Shown here: piece by piece, positions 44,356-54,226 of the stretch
Position numbering within the stretch: position 1 is the first letter of the stretch
How the letters are laid out: each line of letters opens with the position of its first letter
Made by a program: the position numbers and the translations under genes
The notes under the pieces: generated by a model
Databases searched by the model: none
What the model saw: the letters and a program-made list of their open reading frames with translations, nothing else
What the model was told of the DNA's origin: nothing
NCBI GenBank assembly: GCA_016787485.1
Contig: JAEUUL010000041.1
Coordinates: forward strand, 62,001 to 126,000
Length of the DNA stretch: 64,000 nt
DNA from: Bacteroidota bacterium
GTDB lineage: Bacteria; Bacteroidota; Bacteroidia; NS11-12g; UBA955
Reading direction: 5' to 3'

Positions 44356-47300
44356 TCACCGAATCAGATTCACACTGCCATGCACCTCCTGCAATTTGCT
44401 GTCGCAGGGGCGGCGGAACTGCACCTGATAAAAGTAGGTGGAAGAAGGCAGTTCCACCCCGGTATTGTTCACCTTTCCATTCCACTGATAATTGGGGTCT
44501 GTGCTGTGGAACACACGTTCGCCCCAGCGGTTGAAAATGCGCACTTCAAAGTCCTGATAACCGTAGATGGGTACTTTGTATGCGTCATTGAACCCATCGG
44601 CACCCGGTGTGAAAACATTGGCCAGATACACCCCCTTTGCAAGACGAACGCTGCTGCAAGCCGGTTCCCGGCAAAATTTGCCGGCATTGATGCGCAGACA
44701 AATCCTGCGTGTACCTGTGTCGGCCCCGAAATCCCAGAGTAAATCCCGCGTGGTGGAAAGCAATTTCTCCGTATTGGCTAGGGTGTCTTTCAGCGTCCAG
44801 CGGTAATTCACATCCGGACCGGTATTCCGGAATGTATATTCCGGTGGCCGGCTTCCGCCACAATCCAGTTCAAACGTTGGATTTGAACCCAACACGAGTA
44901 TGTTCTTTACGGCGGTATCGTAGCAGTTTTTTGCCGGCACATTCGCCACGATGGCGTGCAGCATGACCCGGTAGGTTCCCGGCTTTTTGTATTGGTAACT
45001 AAAGGTGTCGACCCTGCGTGTGGCGGAATCACCGTTGCCAAAATACCATTTATACCAGGCTACAGATGCATCGCTGCCATTTTCAAACACAACAGTGTCC
45101 TGCAGGCACAAAGTATCCGGTGCAGTAAAAGCCGCGTGTCCGCCGCCGTAAACGGTGATGCGAAGCTGTGGTAAACCGGGTTGTGGGTATCGCACAGAGC
45201 AATAGTATTTGCTGCCTGTGGTGGGGTTGCTGAAACTGTCCCCACCGGTGATATGGGCATAATACACGCCGGGTTTCTTGTACCGGAAAGCCACGCCCGT
45301 ATCCTGATTGGTGGAATAGAATGTGTTGTCCGGATCGCCGAATTCCCAGATGAAATTCTTCGTATTCCTGCTCAGGTTTTTAAACTTTACGAGAAGGGGT
45401 GCGCAACCCGCCGAGTCACTGTCAATCATTGCTTTGATTTCGGGCCCCAGCACGGTCATATTGCGGTAGGCAGTGTCTTTGCAACCATTGTCGGCTTCCA
45501 CAATCAGTCGCACGGTATAGACCCCGCCAGTAGGAAAAATATGGGCCGGATTCTGCACATACACCGTTGGCGAGCCATCCCCAAAATTCCATTTCCAGCC
45601 TGTAAGGGTTATGGGTGCCGTTCCGGAAATCCAGGATGAATCGAAATACTGCCTGATTTCACTGCAATACAGGGTGGGCTGGTACTTGATAGCGGCTATG
45701 GGCATACTTACATTTACCAGCAGACTGAAGGTGTCCACACATCCCTTCAGGGCAGTGCTGATGAGTTTCACTTTGTACTTACCCCCGCCTGCATATCTGT
45801 GGCATACCTGATAACCTGTATCTGTATAACCATCCCCAAATTCCCAGCGAAGCGTGCCGTATCCGTTTTTGCGGGTCCACCGCACCATACTGTCAGAATC
45901 AAACACACTGTCGCGGAAACAAACCAAACCTCCACAGGCTGATGTGTAGCCAAAACGGGCAATCTGACCGAAGCCCACAGTTTCCGAAAAATCACCGGGG
46001 CAGGCGCCCAGTGTGGTGATGAGTGTGGCCCTTACCGTATACAATCCGGGCTTTTTGTACACATGTTCAAACGCCTTGAGCAGGGCTATGGTATCTGTAA
46101 AACCGGTGATGGTGGTGACGGAATCTCCCCAATTGATGGTGAGCTTCTGCGGATAGAGCCACGATGCCGCCTTCCAGTTCAGCCTTACCTTGTTGGGATT
46201 GCACACACTCAGGCGCTGCAGGGTGAAAGCCGCATCGGGCTTATACACCACTTTGATGGCATTGAACAGGGTATCACCCACCCACCCTTTTGCCGGGTTG
46301 ATATAGTCAATAACCAGTTTGTTATTTTTAAAAGTCCATACGGTATCCGGACCCAAAAAGCGCCAGAATACCGGACTCTTGAATCCCGGGGTTTTGTAAT
46401 AGTAGGTTGTAAGGCCTTTTCGCAATAGCAGACTGTCGCGGGGTTGCACCAGATCAGTGTACAGGTAATTGCGCAACCCTATTTTCCGGCTGTGGCCTGC
46501 AAGAATCTGAAACTGCTCGAAATCTCCCAGGCAGACTTTGTCTTTGATGATGAGATTGTTGCAAAATTCCCTTCGGTTGATGGTGAAGGTGGTGTCGGCT
46601 GAACAACCTGTGGTGGTATCGTAAATGTACAGGCGTACCTGATAACATCCGGGTTGACTGTATACATGCCACGCAAGGCTGTCGCGGCTGAAATTGCAGT
46701 TTGTACCCGTATACAGTTTCTTTTTTGTAAATGTGGTACAGCCGGCAGCATAATTGTCGTTGAAATGCCAGAGGCGATAAATGCGGCTCCCGGGATGGTT
46801 CTGGGATACATCCATAAAAAAGGCTGTATCACCAACACCAGTGCGGAATTCGTTGGCAATGCGACCCTTGGCTACTATTTCACGGATATAAAAGGTATCA
46901 ATGAATGTTTTGGGGCATGTACCCCCGCGGTAAGCCTTCAATATGTTGAGTCCGGGCTTTACATTCTTGGCAACAAAACTGCTGCTGGTATAGTATTTTA
47001 CGCCATTCAACTCCCAGAGCACATCGTATCCGTTGCTGAAAACAAGGCCGCCGGCTTTAGCCGCAGCGCTGCAAAATACTTTGTTGCCCATGGAAATTTT
47101 CATGCTGCTGTCCGGGGCCATAACCGTGGCATTTGCACTATCTCTGCAACCGTATTCATTGGTTACTTTCAACTTAAACCCGAGTGTGCCTCCTCCCTTA
47201 ACCCAGGCACAGAAAGGAGACTTGGGAGTGCCTGCATAGGAACCGGCTAGCAGTTTCCATTGCTCTGTGAAAGTTTTTCCTCCCGAATAGGTAGCTGTAA

Positions 47301-47952
47301 AACAAGCTTTGCTGCTGTCGCAACCCGGGAAAAGGGTATCATGAAGCTTTAACGCAACAGACGGGGCAATAAAAACCGTCATGCTGTACACATCCTTGCA
47401 ACCGGCACTATCCGCCAGTTCCAGACTCAGTTTGAAACTTCCGGTATCGGGAAAGGTGTGACACCATTTTGATGTAAAGGGTTGTTTGTACTGGTCTATA
47501 TTCCCATCACCCCAGAGCAAACTGGCCTGTTTGAGACCCCTTGTGGCTTTCTGACTTTTGTTCTGAACGCATATCAGGTTGTTCTTCAGACAGATTCTGC
47601 TGGTGGTATCATATGCCAGGCTTGCTACCGGCGACGGCAGGATATAGATGGAATGGGTATCGGTGCAGGAAGAACCGCCGGTATAAGTAACGGTGCAGGA
47701 TACGAGCACTGCACCCGAACTGGTGAATTTGAACAGGGGTGCGGTATTGGAACTTGAACCCTGCCCGCCAAAACTCCAGCTCCAGTTGGTAGCAGTGCCT
47801 GAACCCACGCTGATTCCGAATGGGACCAGGTCGTTTACACATGCGGAACGACCGGCAGTAATGGTACACTGCGCGCGCAGCAATCCGGCAGAAGCTGAAA
47901 CCAACAGCCATATCCATCCCGGTTTGCGCCACATATTGTGTAAAAGACGCAA
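44356..47952 (-). CDS. 1198-aa PKD-domain protein with T9SS type B signal
   Basis: After a signal peptide the protein consists of about eight to ten PKD-like beta-sandwich domains with the markers WxFGDG, WNFGDGSPTVY, FGNGDSATRRVDTFSY and KPGTYRVMLH. The last 90 residues (YLANVFTPGADGFNDAYKVPIYG to HGSVNLIR) are the gliding-motility-associated type B sorting domain. No enzyme domain is recognised; probably a surface adhesin or structural protein. Confidence 0.88.
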   Translation of the reverse strand: MRLLHNMWRKPGWIWLLVSASAGLLRAQCTITAGRSACVNDLVPFGISVGSGTATNWSWSFGGQGSSSNTAPLFKFTSSGAVLVSCTVTYTGGSSCTDTHSIYILPSPVASLAYDTTSRICLKNNLICVQNKSQKATRGLKQASLLWGDGNIDQYKQPFTSKWCHTFPDTGSFKLSLELADSAGCKDVYSMTVFIAPSVALKLHDTLFPGCDSSKACFTATYSGGKTFTEQWKLLAGSYAGTPKSPFCAWVKGGGTLGFKLKVTNEYGCRDSANATVMAPDSSMKISMGNKVFCSAAAKAGGLVFSNGYDVLWELNGVKYYTSSSFVAKNVKPGLNILKAYRGGTCPKTFIDTFYIREIVAKGRIANEFRTGVGDTAFFMDVSQNHPGSRIYRLWHFNDNYAAGCTTFTKKKLYTGTNCNFSRDSLAWHVYSQPGCYQVRLYIYDTTTGCSADTTFTINRREFCNNLIIKDKVCLGDFEQFQILAGHSRKIGLRNYLYTDLVQPRDSLLLRKGLTTYYYKTPGFKSPVFWRFLGPDTVWTFKNNKLVIDYINPAKGWVGDTLFNAIKVVYKPDAAFTLQRLSVCNPNKVRLNWKAASWLYPQKLTINWGDSVTTITGFTDTIALLKAFEHVYKKPGLYTVRATLITTLGACPGDFSETVGFGQIARFGYTSACGGLVCFRDSVFDSDSMVRWTRKNGYGTLRWEFGDGYTDTGYQVCHRYAGGGKYKVKLISTALKGCVDTFSLLVNVSMPIAAIKYQPTLYCSEIRQYFDSSWISGTAPITLTGWKWNFGDGSPTVYVQNPAHIFPTGGVYTVRLIVEADNGCKDTAYRNMTVLGPEIKAMIDSDSAGCAPLLVKFKNLSRNTKNFIWEFGDPDNTFYSTNQDTGVAFRYKKPGVYYAHITGGDSFSNPTTGSKYYCSVRYPQPGLPQLRITVYGGGHAAFTAPDTLCLQDTVVFENGSDASVAWYKWYFGNGDSATRRVDTFSYQYKKPGTYRVMLHAIVANVPAKNCYDTAVKNILVLGSNPTFELDCGGSRPPEYTFRNTGPDVNYRWTLKDTLANTEKLLSTTRDLLWDFGADTGTRRICLRINAGKFCREPACSSVRLAKGVYLANVFTPGADGFNDAYKVPIYGYQDFEVRIFNRWGERVFHSTDPNYQWNGKVNNTGVELPSSTYFYQVQFRRPCDSKLQEVHGSVNLIR

Positions 47953-47989
47953 AAAAACGAATAGGTTGTGTCAGATTTTTGTAATGGCC

Positions 47990-48715
47990 TCAGAAATTCG
48001 GCTGCATGCTGTATTTGCTGTAGAACTCAAGTATCACATCCACGGCTTCTTCGGCAGTATCTACAAGCTTAAACAGATACAGATCCTCCTGGCTGATATA
48101 CCCTTCGGTTTTCAGCAACACCTCTTCAATCCAGTGCATCAGCGGCTGCCAGAATGTACGGTCTACAAGTACTATGGGAAACTTTGCCCTTTTATCGGTC
48201 TGCACCAGGGTAAGTGCCTCGAACATTTCATCCAGTGTACCAAACCCGCCCGGCAACACAACAAAGCCCTGGGCATACTTCATGAACATTACCTTGCGCA
48301 CGAAGAAATAATCAAATGTGAGCATTTTGTCCCGATCCTGGTAAGCATTGGGAAATTGCTCAAAAGGAAGATTGATGTTTAGCCCCACAGAGGGTCCGCC
48401 CCCTTCTTTGGCCCCTTTATTGGCTGCTTCCATAATTCCCGGACCGCCTCCGGTGATAATTCCCAGACCTGCTGCAGACAAGCGGCTGGCCACATCCTGT
48501 GCAATCTTATAGTGCGGGTTATCGGGCAGCGTTCGCGCACTGCCAAAAATAGAAACGCAGGGACCTATGCGGGCAAGTGCCTGATAGCCATCGACAAACT
48601 CAGCCATGATTTTGAATATACTCCAGCTCATGGTGCTGGCTACTTCTGGCCAACGTTTGTTCGAAAATGCCCTTTTGATTCGTTTTTCTTCGTTCGGTGT
48701 TAGTTTATGTGTCAT
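47990..48715 (-). CDS. LOG-family (TIGR00730) nucleotide-phosphoribohydrolase-like protein
   Basis: 241 residues. The Rossmann-type signatures are IFGSARTLPDNPHYKIA, ITGGGPGIMEAANKGAKEGGG and VVLPGGFGTLDEMFEALTLVQ, the last being the PGGxGTxxE motif of the family. Members hydrolyse cytokinin riboside 5'-monophosphates or related nucleotides such as AMP. In bacteria without plant contact the role is probably nucleotide salvage. Confidence 0.9.
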   Translation of the reverse strand: MTHKLTPNEEKRIKRAFSNKRWPEVASTMSWSIFKIMAEFVDGYQALARIGPCVSIFGSARTLPDNPHYKIAQDVASRLSAAGLGIITGGGPGIMEAANKGAKEGGGPSVGLNINLPFEQFPNAYQDRDKMLTFDYFFVRKVMFMKYAQGFVVLPGGFGTLDEMFEALTLVQTDKRAKFPIVLVDRTFWQPLMHWIEEVLLKTEGYISQEDLYLFKLVDTAEEAVDVILEFYSKYSMQPNF

Positions 48716-48796
48716 TCGGTTTCAAGTATAAACGGAATACCACAAAAAAAGATTCTATCCCCCAATTTCCTGCACGCATTTGACCTGAAATTCATT

Positions 48797-48804
48797 TATC
48801 TTTG
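48797..48804 (+). promoter_or_regulatory. -7 box TATCTTTG before the membrane protein gene
   Basis: Perfect TAnnTTTG, eight bases before ATG 48813; TTTG at 48779-48782 is a possible -33 box with a short 14-base spacer. The mRNA would have a leader of only a few bases. Confidence 0.45.
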
Positions 48805-48812
48805 AATTTACT

Positions 48813-49070
48813 ATGAAGTGGATAGCTGCACTGGTTGAAGTTCTGATGGCAGGAAGAATTTTTCTTTCACCTCTGCTTGTTGGAATTTTTGCGGCCGTGC
48901 TTTTGTATTGGGGAGGTCACCCCTATTGGGCCATCTTTTCGGTGGTCATTGCTTTTGCCCTGGGCATTCTCTGGATTTGGAAAATCACGCGCAGTGAAAG
49001 CCCTACAACCTTTATGGGCAAATTGCAACGCAAGCCGGAACTTGAATCACAAGAAAACCAGCAAATGTGA
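48813..49070 (+). CDS. Small two-helix membrane protein
   Basis: 85 residues with two hydrophobic segments (about 18-32 and 38-56) and a polar tail ending QENQQM. Function unknown. The GNAT gene starts with a GTG overlapping its TGA stop (GTGA), so the two are a transcription unit. Confidence 0.6.
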   Translation: MKWIAALVEVLMAGRIFLSPLLVGIFAAVLLYWGGHPYWAIFSVVIAFALGILWIWKITRSESPTTFMGKLQRKPELESQENQQM

Positions 49071-49867
49071 TTTGCAGCAAACTGCACCCTGAGGATGTTC
49101 CGGAACTTACAAAGCTTCAGCCTGAGGGCTGGAACGACATCCGCACAGCCATGTCGATATTGCTGAAACTGAATTGCGTGGATGTATTTAAATGGGAAAA
49201 CAAAGACTCGATTGTTGGTGTTGGTGCGGTGATTTTTTTCAGAGACACGGCCTGGCTGGCCATGATTATTGTGCGGGCCGATGCACGCGGTTCCGGCCTG
49301 GGAACAGAAATCACCCGCTTTCTGATTCAAAAAGCCCGGGATAAAAAGGCAGTGAATATCAAACTCATTGCTACTGAAATGGGAGAACCCCTGTATGCGA
49401 AACTGGGATTTGAACCCGAAGGAAGATACCTGTTTTACCGCAAACCCGGAGAGTTTTTTTTTAACGGTTCCACCAAAGGTGTACATGCATTGAACACAAC
49501 AGATATTTCATCACTTTATGCATTGGATTTCAAATGCACCGGTGAAGACAGAAGTGCTTTTCTGGAGTCTTTCCTTCAGGATGCTCACGGGTATTCAGAA
49601 AACGGCATTCTTACGGGGTTTTATCTGCCACGGGCTGGCGAGGGATTGGTGGTTGCCAGCACAGAAACTGCCGCCTTGCATTGCATGAATCTGCGAAACC
49701 GCGATAAGTCGGTTTGGGTATTTCCCGAACAAAATGAACTGGCACAATCCTGGGTAAGCACCCAACATTGGGAACCTTTCCGACAGGGAATGAGAATGAG
49801 TCTGGGAGAAAAATCCCAATGGAAACCTGAATGGCTCTATGCCCGGATCAGCGGGCAGGTGGGATAA
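49067..49867 (+). CDS. Two-domain GNAT-family N-acetyltransferase
   Basis: 266 residues from GTG 49067. The N-terminal GNAT domain (about 1-135) shows the acetyl-CoA loop IIVRADARGSGLGTEITRFLIQKA and the C-terminal YAKLGFEPEGRYLFYRKP. The second half (about 140-266) is a degenerate GNAT-like domain. Substrate unknown. Confidence 0.88.
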   Translation: MICSKLHPEDVPELTKLQPEGWNDIRTAMSILLKLNCVDVFKWENKDSIVGVGAVIFFRDTAWLAMIIVRADARGSGLGTEITRFLIQKARDKKAVNIKLIATEMGEPLYAKLGFEPEGRYLFYRKPGEFFFNGSTKGVHALNTTDISSLYALDFKCTGEDRSAFLESFLQDAHGYSENGILTGFYLPRAGEGLVVASTETAALHCMNLRNRDKSVWVFPEQNELAQSWVSTQHWEPFRQGMRMSLGEKSQWKPEWLYARISGQVG

Positions 49868-49868
49868 T

Positions 49869-51803
49869 TTATTTCCCTACCGACACCACTTTCATTTCTA
49901 TCCTGCGGTTGGCTGCTTTGCCTTCCTCCGTGTCGTTGGGCATTACAGGTTTCGAAGAACCGTATCCCTTAAATTTGAGTTGTGCATCCTTCACACCATG
50001 TGCCGATAAATAAATCTGCACAGACCTCGCGCGGTTTTCCGAAAGGGTTTTGTTATGGTCTTCCGACCCGGTATTGTCTGTGTGTCCGCTGATTTCAATC
50101 ACCATACCGGGGTTGCCACGCAATAGCAGGGCAAGTTTATCCAACTCCGAATGGCTCTCCGCTTTCAGGTCAAATTTGTCCACATCAAAGAAAATGTTTT
50201 TCAGCACCATGCTCTGGTCTGCAAGTATGGGTTGAAGCCTTGCCGTAAAGAGGAACGGATTGTCTACACTGGCTGCGGTGGGTTGGAAATTCTCTGAGAA
50301 CAACAAAAATCCCTGCCTGTATACATTCATGGCATAGTTGCCTGAGGGTTGCAGCATGGTGAAAAATTCCCTGGAAGAATCGGACAAAAGAATGTGCCCG
50401 GTGCCCAGATCCACGAGTTCGATTCTGCCTGCCAGTGCTTCACCCGTAACGGCATGCACTACTTTTCCTTTCACATAGGTAACAGGTTTGGGTTTTTTGT
50501 CCTCGGTAAGTTTAAAGCTGTAAATATCCAGATTGCCAAAACCACCCGGACGGTCGCTGGCAAAGTAGGCCTTGTCTCCTTTGTAATCCACATACAATCC
50601 CACCTCATCGCGGTCTGTATTGATGCCTCTGCCCATATTTACCGGCTTGCTCCAGCTTCCATCAGGCTGACGGCGTGAAACGAACAAATCATGACTTCCG
50701 TATCCGGGGTGCCCGTCGCTGGCAAAATAGAGGGTGGTACCATCGTAGTGAAGGTAGGGAGCTTCTTCGTCGGAGTCTGTATTGATGTCTTTGCCAAGGT
50801 TAACAGGAGTAGTCCAGGCGCCATTCTGCCATTGACTCTGCCACAAATCCTTTCCTCCCATTCCTCCGGGCCGGGCACTTGCAAACACAAGTGTGCGGCC
50901 ATCAGCACTTAGCGTAGGTTGGGCATCCCAGGCCGGACTGTTAATCACCCGCCCGGCATTCTTTCTGGGGCTCCAGTTGATTCCATCCGTTACACTTGAG
51001 TAAATGTCACAGCCACCCAATCCGTCGTCCTGATTGCAAACAGTATAATAAATGAAGCGCCCATCTGCACTCACTGCCGTTGTACCTTCATTGTTGTCAG
51101 TATTTATTTCTCCGGGAAGTTGCACTGCGTTTTGCCACACTGTGTCTTTGAGTGCACTGATGTAAAAATCCTCATGAGGTTCAGCACCCTGCTTCCGGAT
51201 CAGGCGGGTAAAGATAAAGGTCTTTCCGTCTATGGTCATTCCCGGCCAATACTCATACGTGCTGGTATTGATACCCGGACCTACATTCCGTATTTCCAGC
51301 ATATCCATATTCTGCTTATCGGCCTGCGCCTGTTTTGCACTTTCTGCCAGGCGGGCTGCATTTTTCTGCATGATTTCACTTGCTCCGTCTTTCTTTGGAT
51401 TGAATCCGGGCAGTTCAGACACATGCCGGAATTTTTCCAGCAACCCAATGGCCTCTGCGTATCGGTCCAGTTTAAAGAGGTACTTGGCCATATAGAAATA
51501 ATTGGCCTGATAAACCGGATCGTATTTGAGACAATTCCTGTATGCTTTCAGCGCATTGCCGGTGTCTTTTTTCCCTTCATAAATAACAGCCTGCAGGGAA
51601 TAAGCTTCTGCGTATTTCGGGTCTGCCTTCAGTGATTTTTTCAACAGGGACAGGGCCTTGGTGATATTGCCTTTCTCGAATTCGGTGTAGGCCTGATCGA
51701 AGCATTTCACTGCTTTGGGATTGATCTTGGGTTTACCGCCTTTTTGGGCAAAAACCGCAGTACTGATGGCAAATAATGCCAAAATAAAGGAAAGGGTTCT
51801 CAT
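49869..51803 (-). CDS. PorE-like OmpA-domain protein (T9SS-related)
   Basis: 644 residues. Signal peptide to about 19, TPR repeats (about 25-130: KCFDQAYTEFEKGNITKALSLLKKSLKADPKYAEAYSLQA), a PD40/beta-propeller of six or so blades (about 180-440, ending in ASDRPGGFGNLDIYSF), a carboxypeptidase-regulatory-like domain (about 445-520), and a C-terminal OmpA domain (about 535-644, NIFFDVDKFDLKAESHSELDKLA and SGHTDNTGSEDHN) that binds peptidoglycan. This domain order is that of PorE of the type IX system. Paralogues exist in most genomes, so the exact role is not certain. Close linkage to gldD and gldE supports it. Confidence 0.8.
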   Translation of the reverse strand: MRTLSFILALFAISTAVFAQKGGKPKINPKAVKCFDQAYTEFEKGNITKALSLLKKSLKADPKYAEAYSLQAVIYEGKKDTGNALKAYRNCLKYDPVYQANYFYMAKYLFKLDRYAEAIGLLEKFRHVSELPGFNPKKDGASEIMQKNAARLAESAKQAQADKQNMDMLEIRNVGPGINTSTYEYWPGMTIDGKTFIFTRLIRKQGAEPHEDFYISALKDTVWQNAVQLPGEINTDNNEGTTAVSADGRFIYYTVCNQDDGLGGCDIYSSVTDGINWSPRKNAGRVINSPAWDAQPTLSADGRTLVFASARPGGMGGKDLWQSQWQNGAWTTPVNLGKDINTDSDEEAPYLHYDGTTLYFASDGHPGYGSHDLFVSRRQPDGSWSKPVNMGRGINTDRDEVGLYVDYKGDKAYFASDRPGGFGNLDIYSFKLTEDKKPKPVTYVKGKVVHAVTGEALAGRIELVDLGTGHILLSDSSREFFTMLQPSGNYAMNVYRQGFLLFSENFQPTAASVDNPFLFTARLQPILADQSMVLKNIFFDVDKFDLKAESHSELDKLALLLRGNPGMVIEISGHTDNTGSEDHNKTLSENRARSVQIYLSAHGVKDAQLKFKGYGSSKPVMPNDTEEGKAANRRIEMKVVSVGK

Positions 51804-51832
51804 TCAGAGTGTCAAATAAAAAGGATAACGGA

Positions 51833-52423
51833 TTAATTCCAGTGAAATGTATTCAAAATATGGGCCACATCCTGCTTTAAGAATTGAAATACAGGCTCGA
51901 TACTGTCCCTTTGGGTTTGACGGTTGAAATACAATGCGGCCCGCAAAAAATGCCGGCTCGAATCTGTCACATAAAAATTGAGATTGGTGGCCGTATTCCC
52001 CTGTATGTCAAACATCACCCCTTTCAATTCCGGATTCCAGAGTGAAAGAGGTTTCTCTACAATATCTTCTGCGCGCTGCAGGTGTTTGTTTACCAACTTG
52101 CGGGTATCGTAAACCAAACTGTCAAAAAATTCCCAGTCTGAAAATTTGTAATACGTAATATGCAGGGTGGCGTTGTACGGTTTAAAATTCAGATTATACC
52201 ATGCATATCCGCTGGTGAGGTTTGCAGTGGTATCCTTCTCCAGTTTCGCATAACCCGGGGCCTCGAATCGGTATGGCAATCCTTCCAGTTGAAGCATCTG
52301 ATAATCCTTAGCCGGAAAATCTATGCGCGGATATCCCCTGGGTTTAGGCACATACGTTTCACCACCGCTGCAGGCGGCAAGCATGACCATCAAAACGGTT
52401 ATTCCTGTATTAACTGCTCTCAC
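51833..52423 (-). CDS. gldD: Gliding motility lipoprotein GldD
   Basis: 196 residues with a lipobox (MLAACSGG, Cys18). The mature N-terminus YVPKPRGYPRIDFPAKDY is the typical GldD start, and the NLTSGYAWYNLNFKPYNATLHITYY segment is family-conserved. GldD is needed for gliding and, at least indirectly, for type IX secretion. It overlaps the end of gldE by 14 bases; the order gldE-gldD is conserved in the phylum. Confidence 0.9.
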   Translation of the reverse strand: MRAVNTGITVLMVMLAACSGGETYVPKPRGYPRIDFPAKDYQMLQLEGLPYRFEAPGYAKLEKDTTANLTSGYAWYNLNFKPYNATLHITYYKFSDWEFFDSLVYDTRKLVNKHLQRAEDIVEKPLSLWNPELKGVMFDIQGNTATNLNFYVTDSSRHFLRAALYFNRQTQRDSIEPVFQFLKQDVAHILNTFHWN

Positions 52424-53759
52424 TGGTTTCAGTTTCGGGTAACATTTCCACTTTTACCAGATTGATCCGCCTGAGATCGGCAGAATCAATGGTAAACAGC
52501 AAATTTCTGTAATTGATTTTTTCGCCCCTGCGTGGCAGTTTGCCAGCAATTTCTGTAATCAATCCACCCAGGGTATCGTTTTCCTCATTCACCTCATCAA
52601 AAAATGTAATGGGCAGGTGTACAATTCGTAAAAAATCAACTATGGGTGTTTTGGCTTCAAACAGCCAGGTATTGTCATCAAGCCGGCTGTATTGCCGTGT
52701 TTCTTCGTCAAACTCATCAATAATTTCTCCGAACACCTCCTCCAGACAATCCTCCAGTGTTACAATGCCCTGGCTGCCGCCAAACTCATCCACAACAATA
52801 GCAAGGTGCATCCTGTTTTTGCGGAATTCATGCAACAAATCGTCTATCATTTTGCTCTCCGGTACAAAAAAGGCAGGCATTAACAACTTGCGCCAGTCGA
52901 AGTCTTTGTCCTGATCCAGGTAAGGGAGCAAACTTTTGATATTCAGCACACCCACTATATGGTCGAAATGATCCGCATAGACAGGCATGCGGGAAAACCG
53001 CATTTCTGCCACCTTTTCGAGCACACTGCTGAAATTCATGTTCTGATCCAGTGCCGCCACATCCATTCTTGGTCGCATAATCTGCCGAACCTGGGTTTGG
53101 GCAATGTTCACAATTCCCTTCAGAATTTCCTTTTCCTGCCGCGCATCATCCTTGTCTGTGGTGATATCAATGGCATGACTCAACTCTTCCGGGGTCAGTT
53201 CCTGAGGTTTCTGGCGAATGCGTTTTTCCAGAAAGGTGGTAACCCGAACCAACAGATTTGTGAAGGGCCAGAGTATAAAAAGGAATGCGCGCATGGGGTA
53301 ATTCAGCACTTTGGCAGAAGCCTGATAATGCTGTGTGGCATACACTTTGGGCATCACTTCCCCGAATATGAGAATGACGATGGTTACCAGAATGGCATCG
53401 ATAAAAAACTTGACCAGAGGCAGATGATGCAGATTCAGCAAGGTTTCAAAAAATACTTCGGCCTGCACTACAAATGCAATCATACCCAGGCTGTTCAGCA
53501 CCAGCACGGTAGCCAGCAGGTGTTTCGGATAACTGAGCAAATGCAGGATATTGGAAGCAGCGGTGCCTTTTGTGGCCCGTAACTTTTCCAGATCACTTTC
53601 CCTGTGTGAGAAAAATGCATTTTCAGAAGAAGCACACAGGGCTGTAAGGAGCAAACAAAACAGCATTCCCAGTCCCAGGAAGATCACCATGGGCAGTTCG
53701 CCGGTTTGCAACTCCCTCAAAAGGGGTTCAGAATTCAGCAAAGGGCCGGGGTCATCCAT
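52410..53759 (-). CDS. gldE: Gliding motility-associated protein GldE (HlyC/CorC family)
   Basis: 449 residues: DUF21 membrane domain with about four segments (20-190), a pair of CBS domains (about 215-345, MRPRMDVAALDQNMNFSSVLEKVAEMRFSRMPVY and IVVDEFGGSQGIVTLEDCLEEVFGEI), and the CorC/HlyC C-terminal domain (about 355-440). GldE is thought to support GldD. It may handle divalent cations. The gene sits between ssb and gldD in one operon. Confidence 0.9.
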   Translation of the reverse strand: MDDPGPLLNSEPLLRELQTGELPMVIFLGLGMLFCLLLTALCASSENAFFSHRESDLEKLRATKGTAASNILHLLSYPKHLLATVLVLNSLGMIAFVVQAEVFFETLLNLHHLPLVKFFIDAILVTIVILIFGEVMPKVYATQHYQASAKVLNYPMRAFLFILWPFTNLLVRVTTFLEKRIRQKPQELTPEELSHAIDITTDKDDARQEKEILKGIVNIAQTQVRQIMRPRMDVAALDQNMNFSSVLEKVAEMRFSRMPVYADHFDHIVGVLNIKSLLPYLDQDKDFDWRKLLMPAFFVPESKMIDDLLHEFRKNRMHLAIVVDEFGGSQGIVTLEDCLEEVFGEIIDEFDEETRQYSRLDDNTWLFEAKTPIVDFLRIVHLPITFFDEVNEENDTLGGLITEIAGKLPRRGEKINYRNLLFTIDSADLRRINLVKVEMLPETETSESS

Positions 53760-53779
53760 TCCGTTGTGTAAGTGTTGAA

Positions 53780-54226
53780 TTAAAATGGCAGGTCATCGTC
53801 CACCGGATTCAGATCGTGCTCATTTTCGTTGCGGTCCATTACCGGTTGATTGTTTGTTGGGCTGTAACTGCGTGTGGAAGCTGCCATATCTCCATCGCCC
53901 TGTTTGGTGCCGCCCATCATCTGCATTTGCAGCACACGTATCTTTTTCACCTGTTTCTCGTTGCCTTCCGGGTCGGTAAATTTATCGGTGCGTATCTTTC
54001 CTTCCACATACAATATGCTTCCCTTACGCAGGTATTTCTCGGCAGTCCGGGCCTGATTGTCCCACATTTCCAGATTATGCCATTCTGTGGTTTCTATTTT
54101 TTGTCCGTCGCGCACATAGTAATCGTTCGTAGCCAGCGTTACATTTGCTACTACCCGTCCATTGTCCAGTTGTTTGATGAGTGGGTCTTTGCCCAATCTT
54201 CCCAGTAAAATAACTTTATTAATCAT
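53780..54226 (-). CDS. ssb: Single-stranded DNA-binding protein
   Basis: 148 residues: the OB-fold (1-112, MINKVILLGRLGKDPLIKQLDNGRVVANVTLATNDYYVRDGQK and KYLRKGSILYVEGKIRTDKF), then a polar linker and the acidic C-terminal tip NPVDDDLPF that binds partner proteins. It protects single strands in replication and repair. Start overlaps the mutY stop by four bases. Confidence 0.96.
   Translation of the reverse strand: MINKVILLGRLGKDPLIKQLDNGRVVANVTLATNDYYVRDGQKIETTEWHNLEMWDNQARTAEKYLRKGSILYVEGKIRTDKFTDPEGNEKQVKKIRVLQMQMMGGTKQGDGDMAASTRSYSPTNNQPVMDRNENEHDLNPVDDDLPF

Noticed and set aside
52959-53582. 207-codon frame opposite gldE
   Set aside because: It is a shadow of gldE in the complementary strand with Cys/His-rich random composition.
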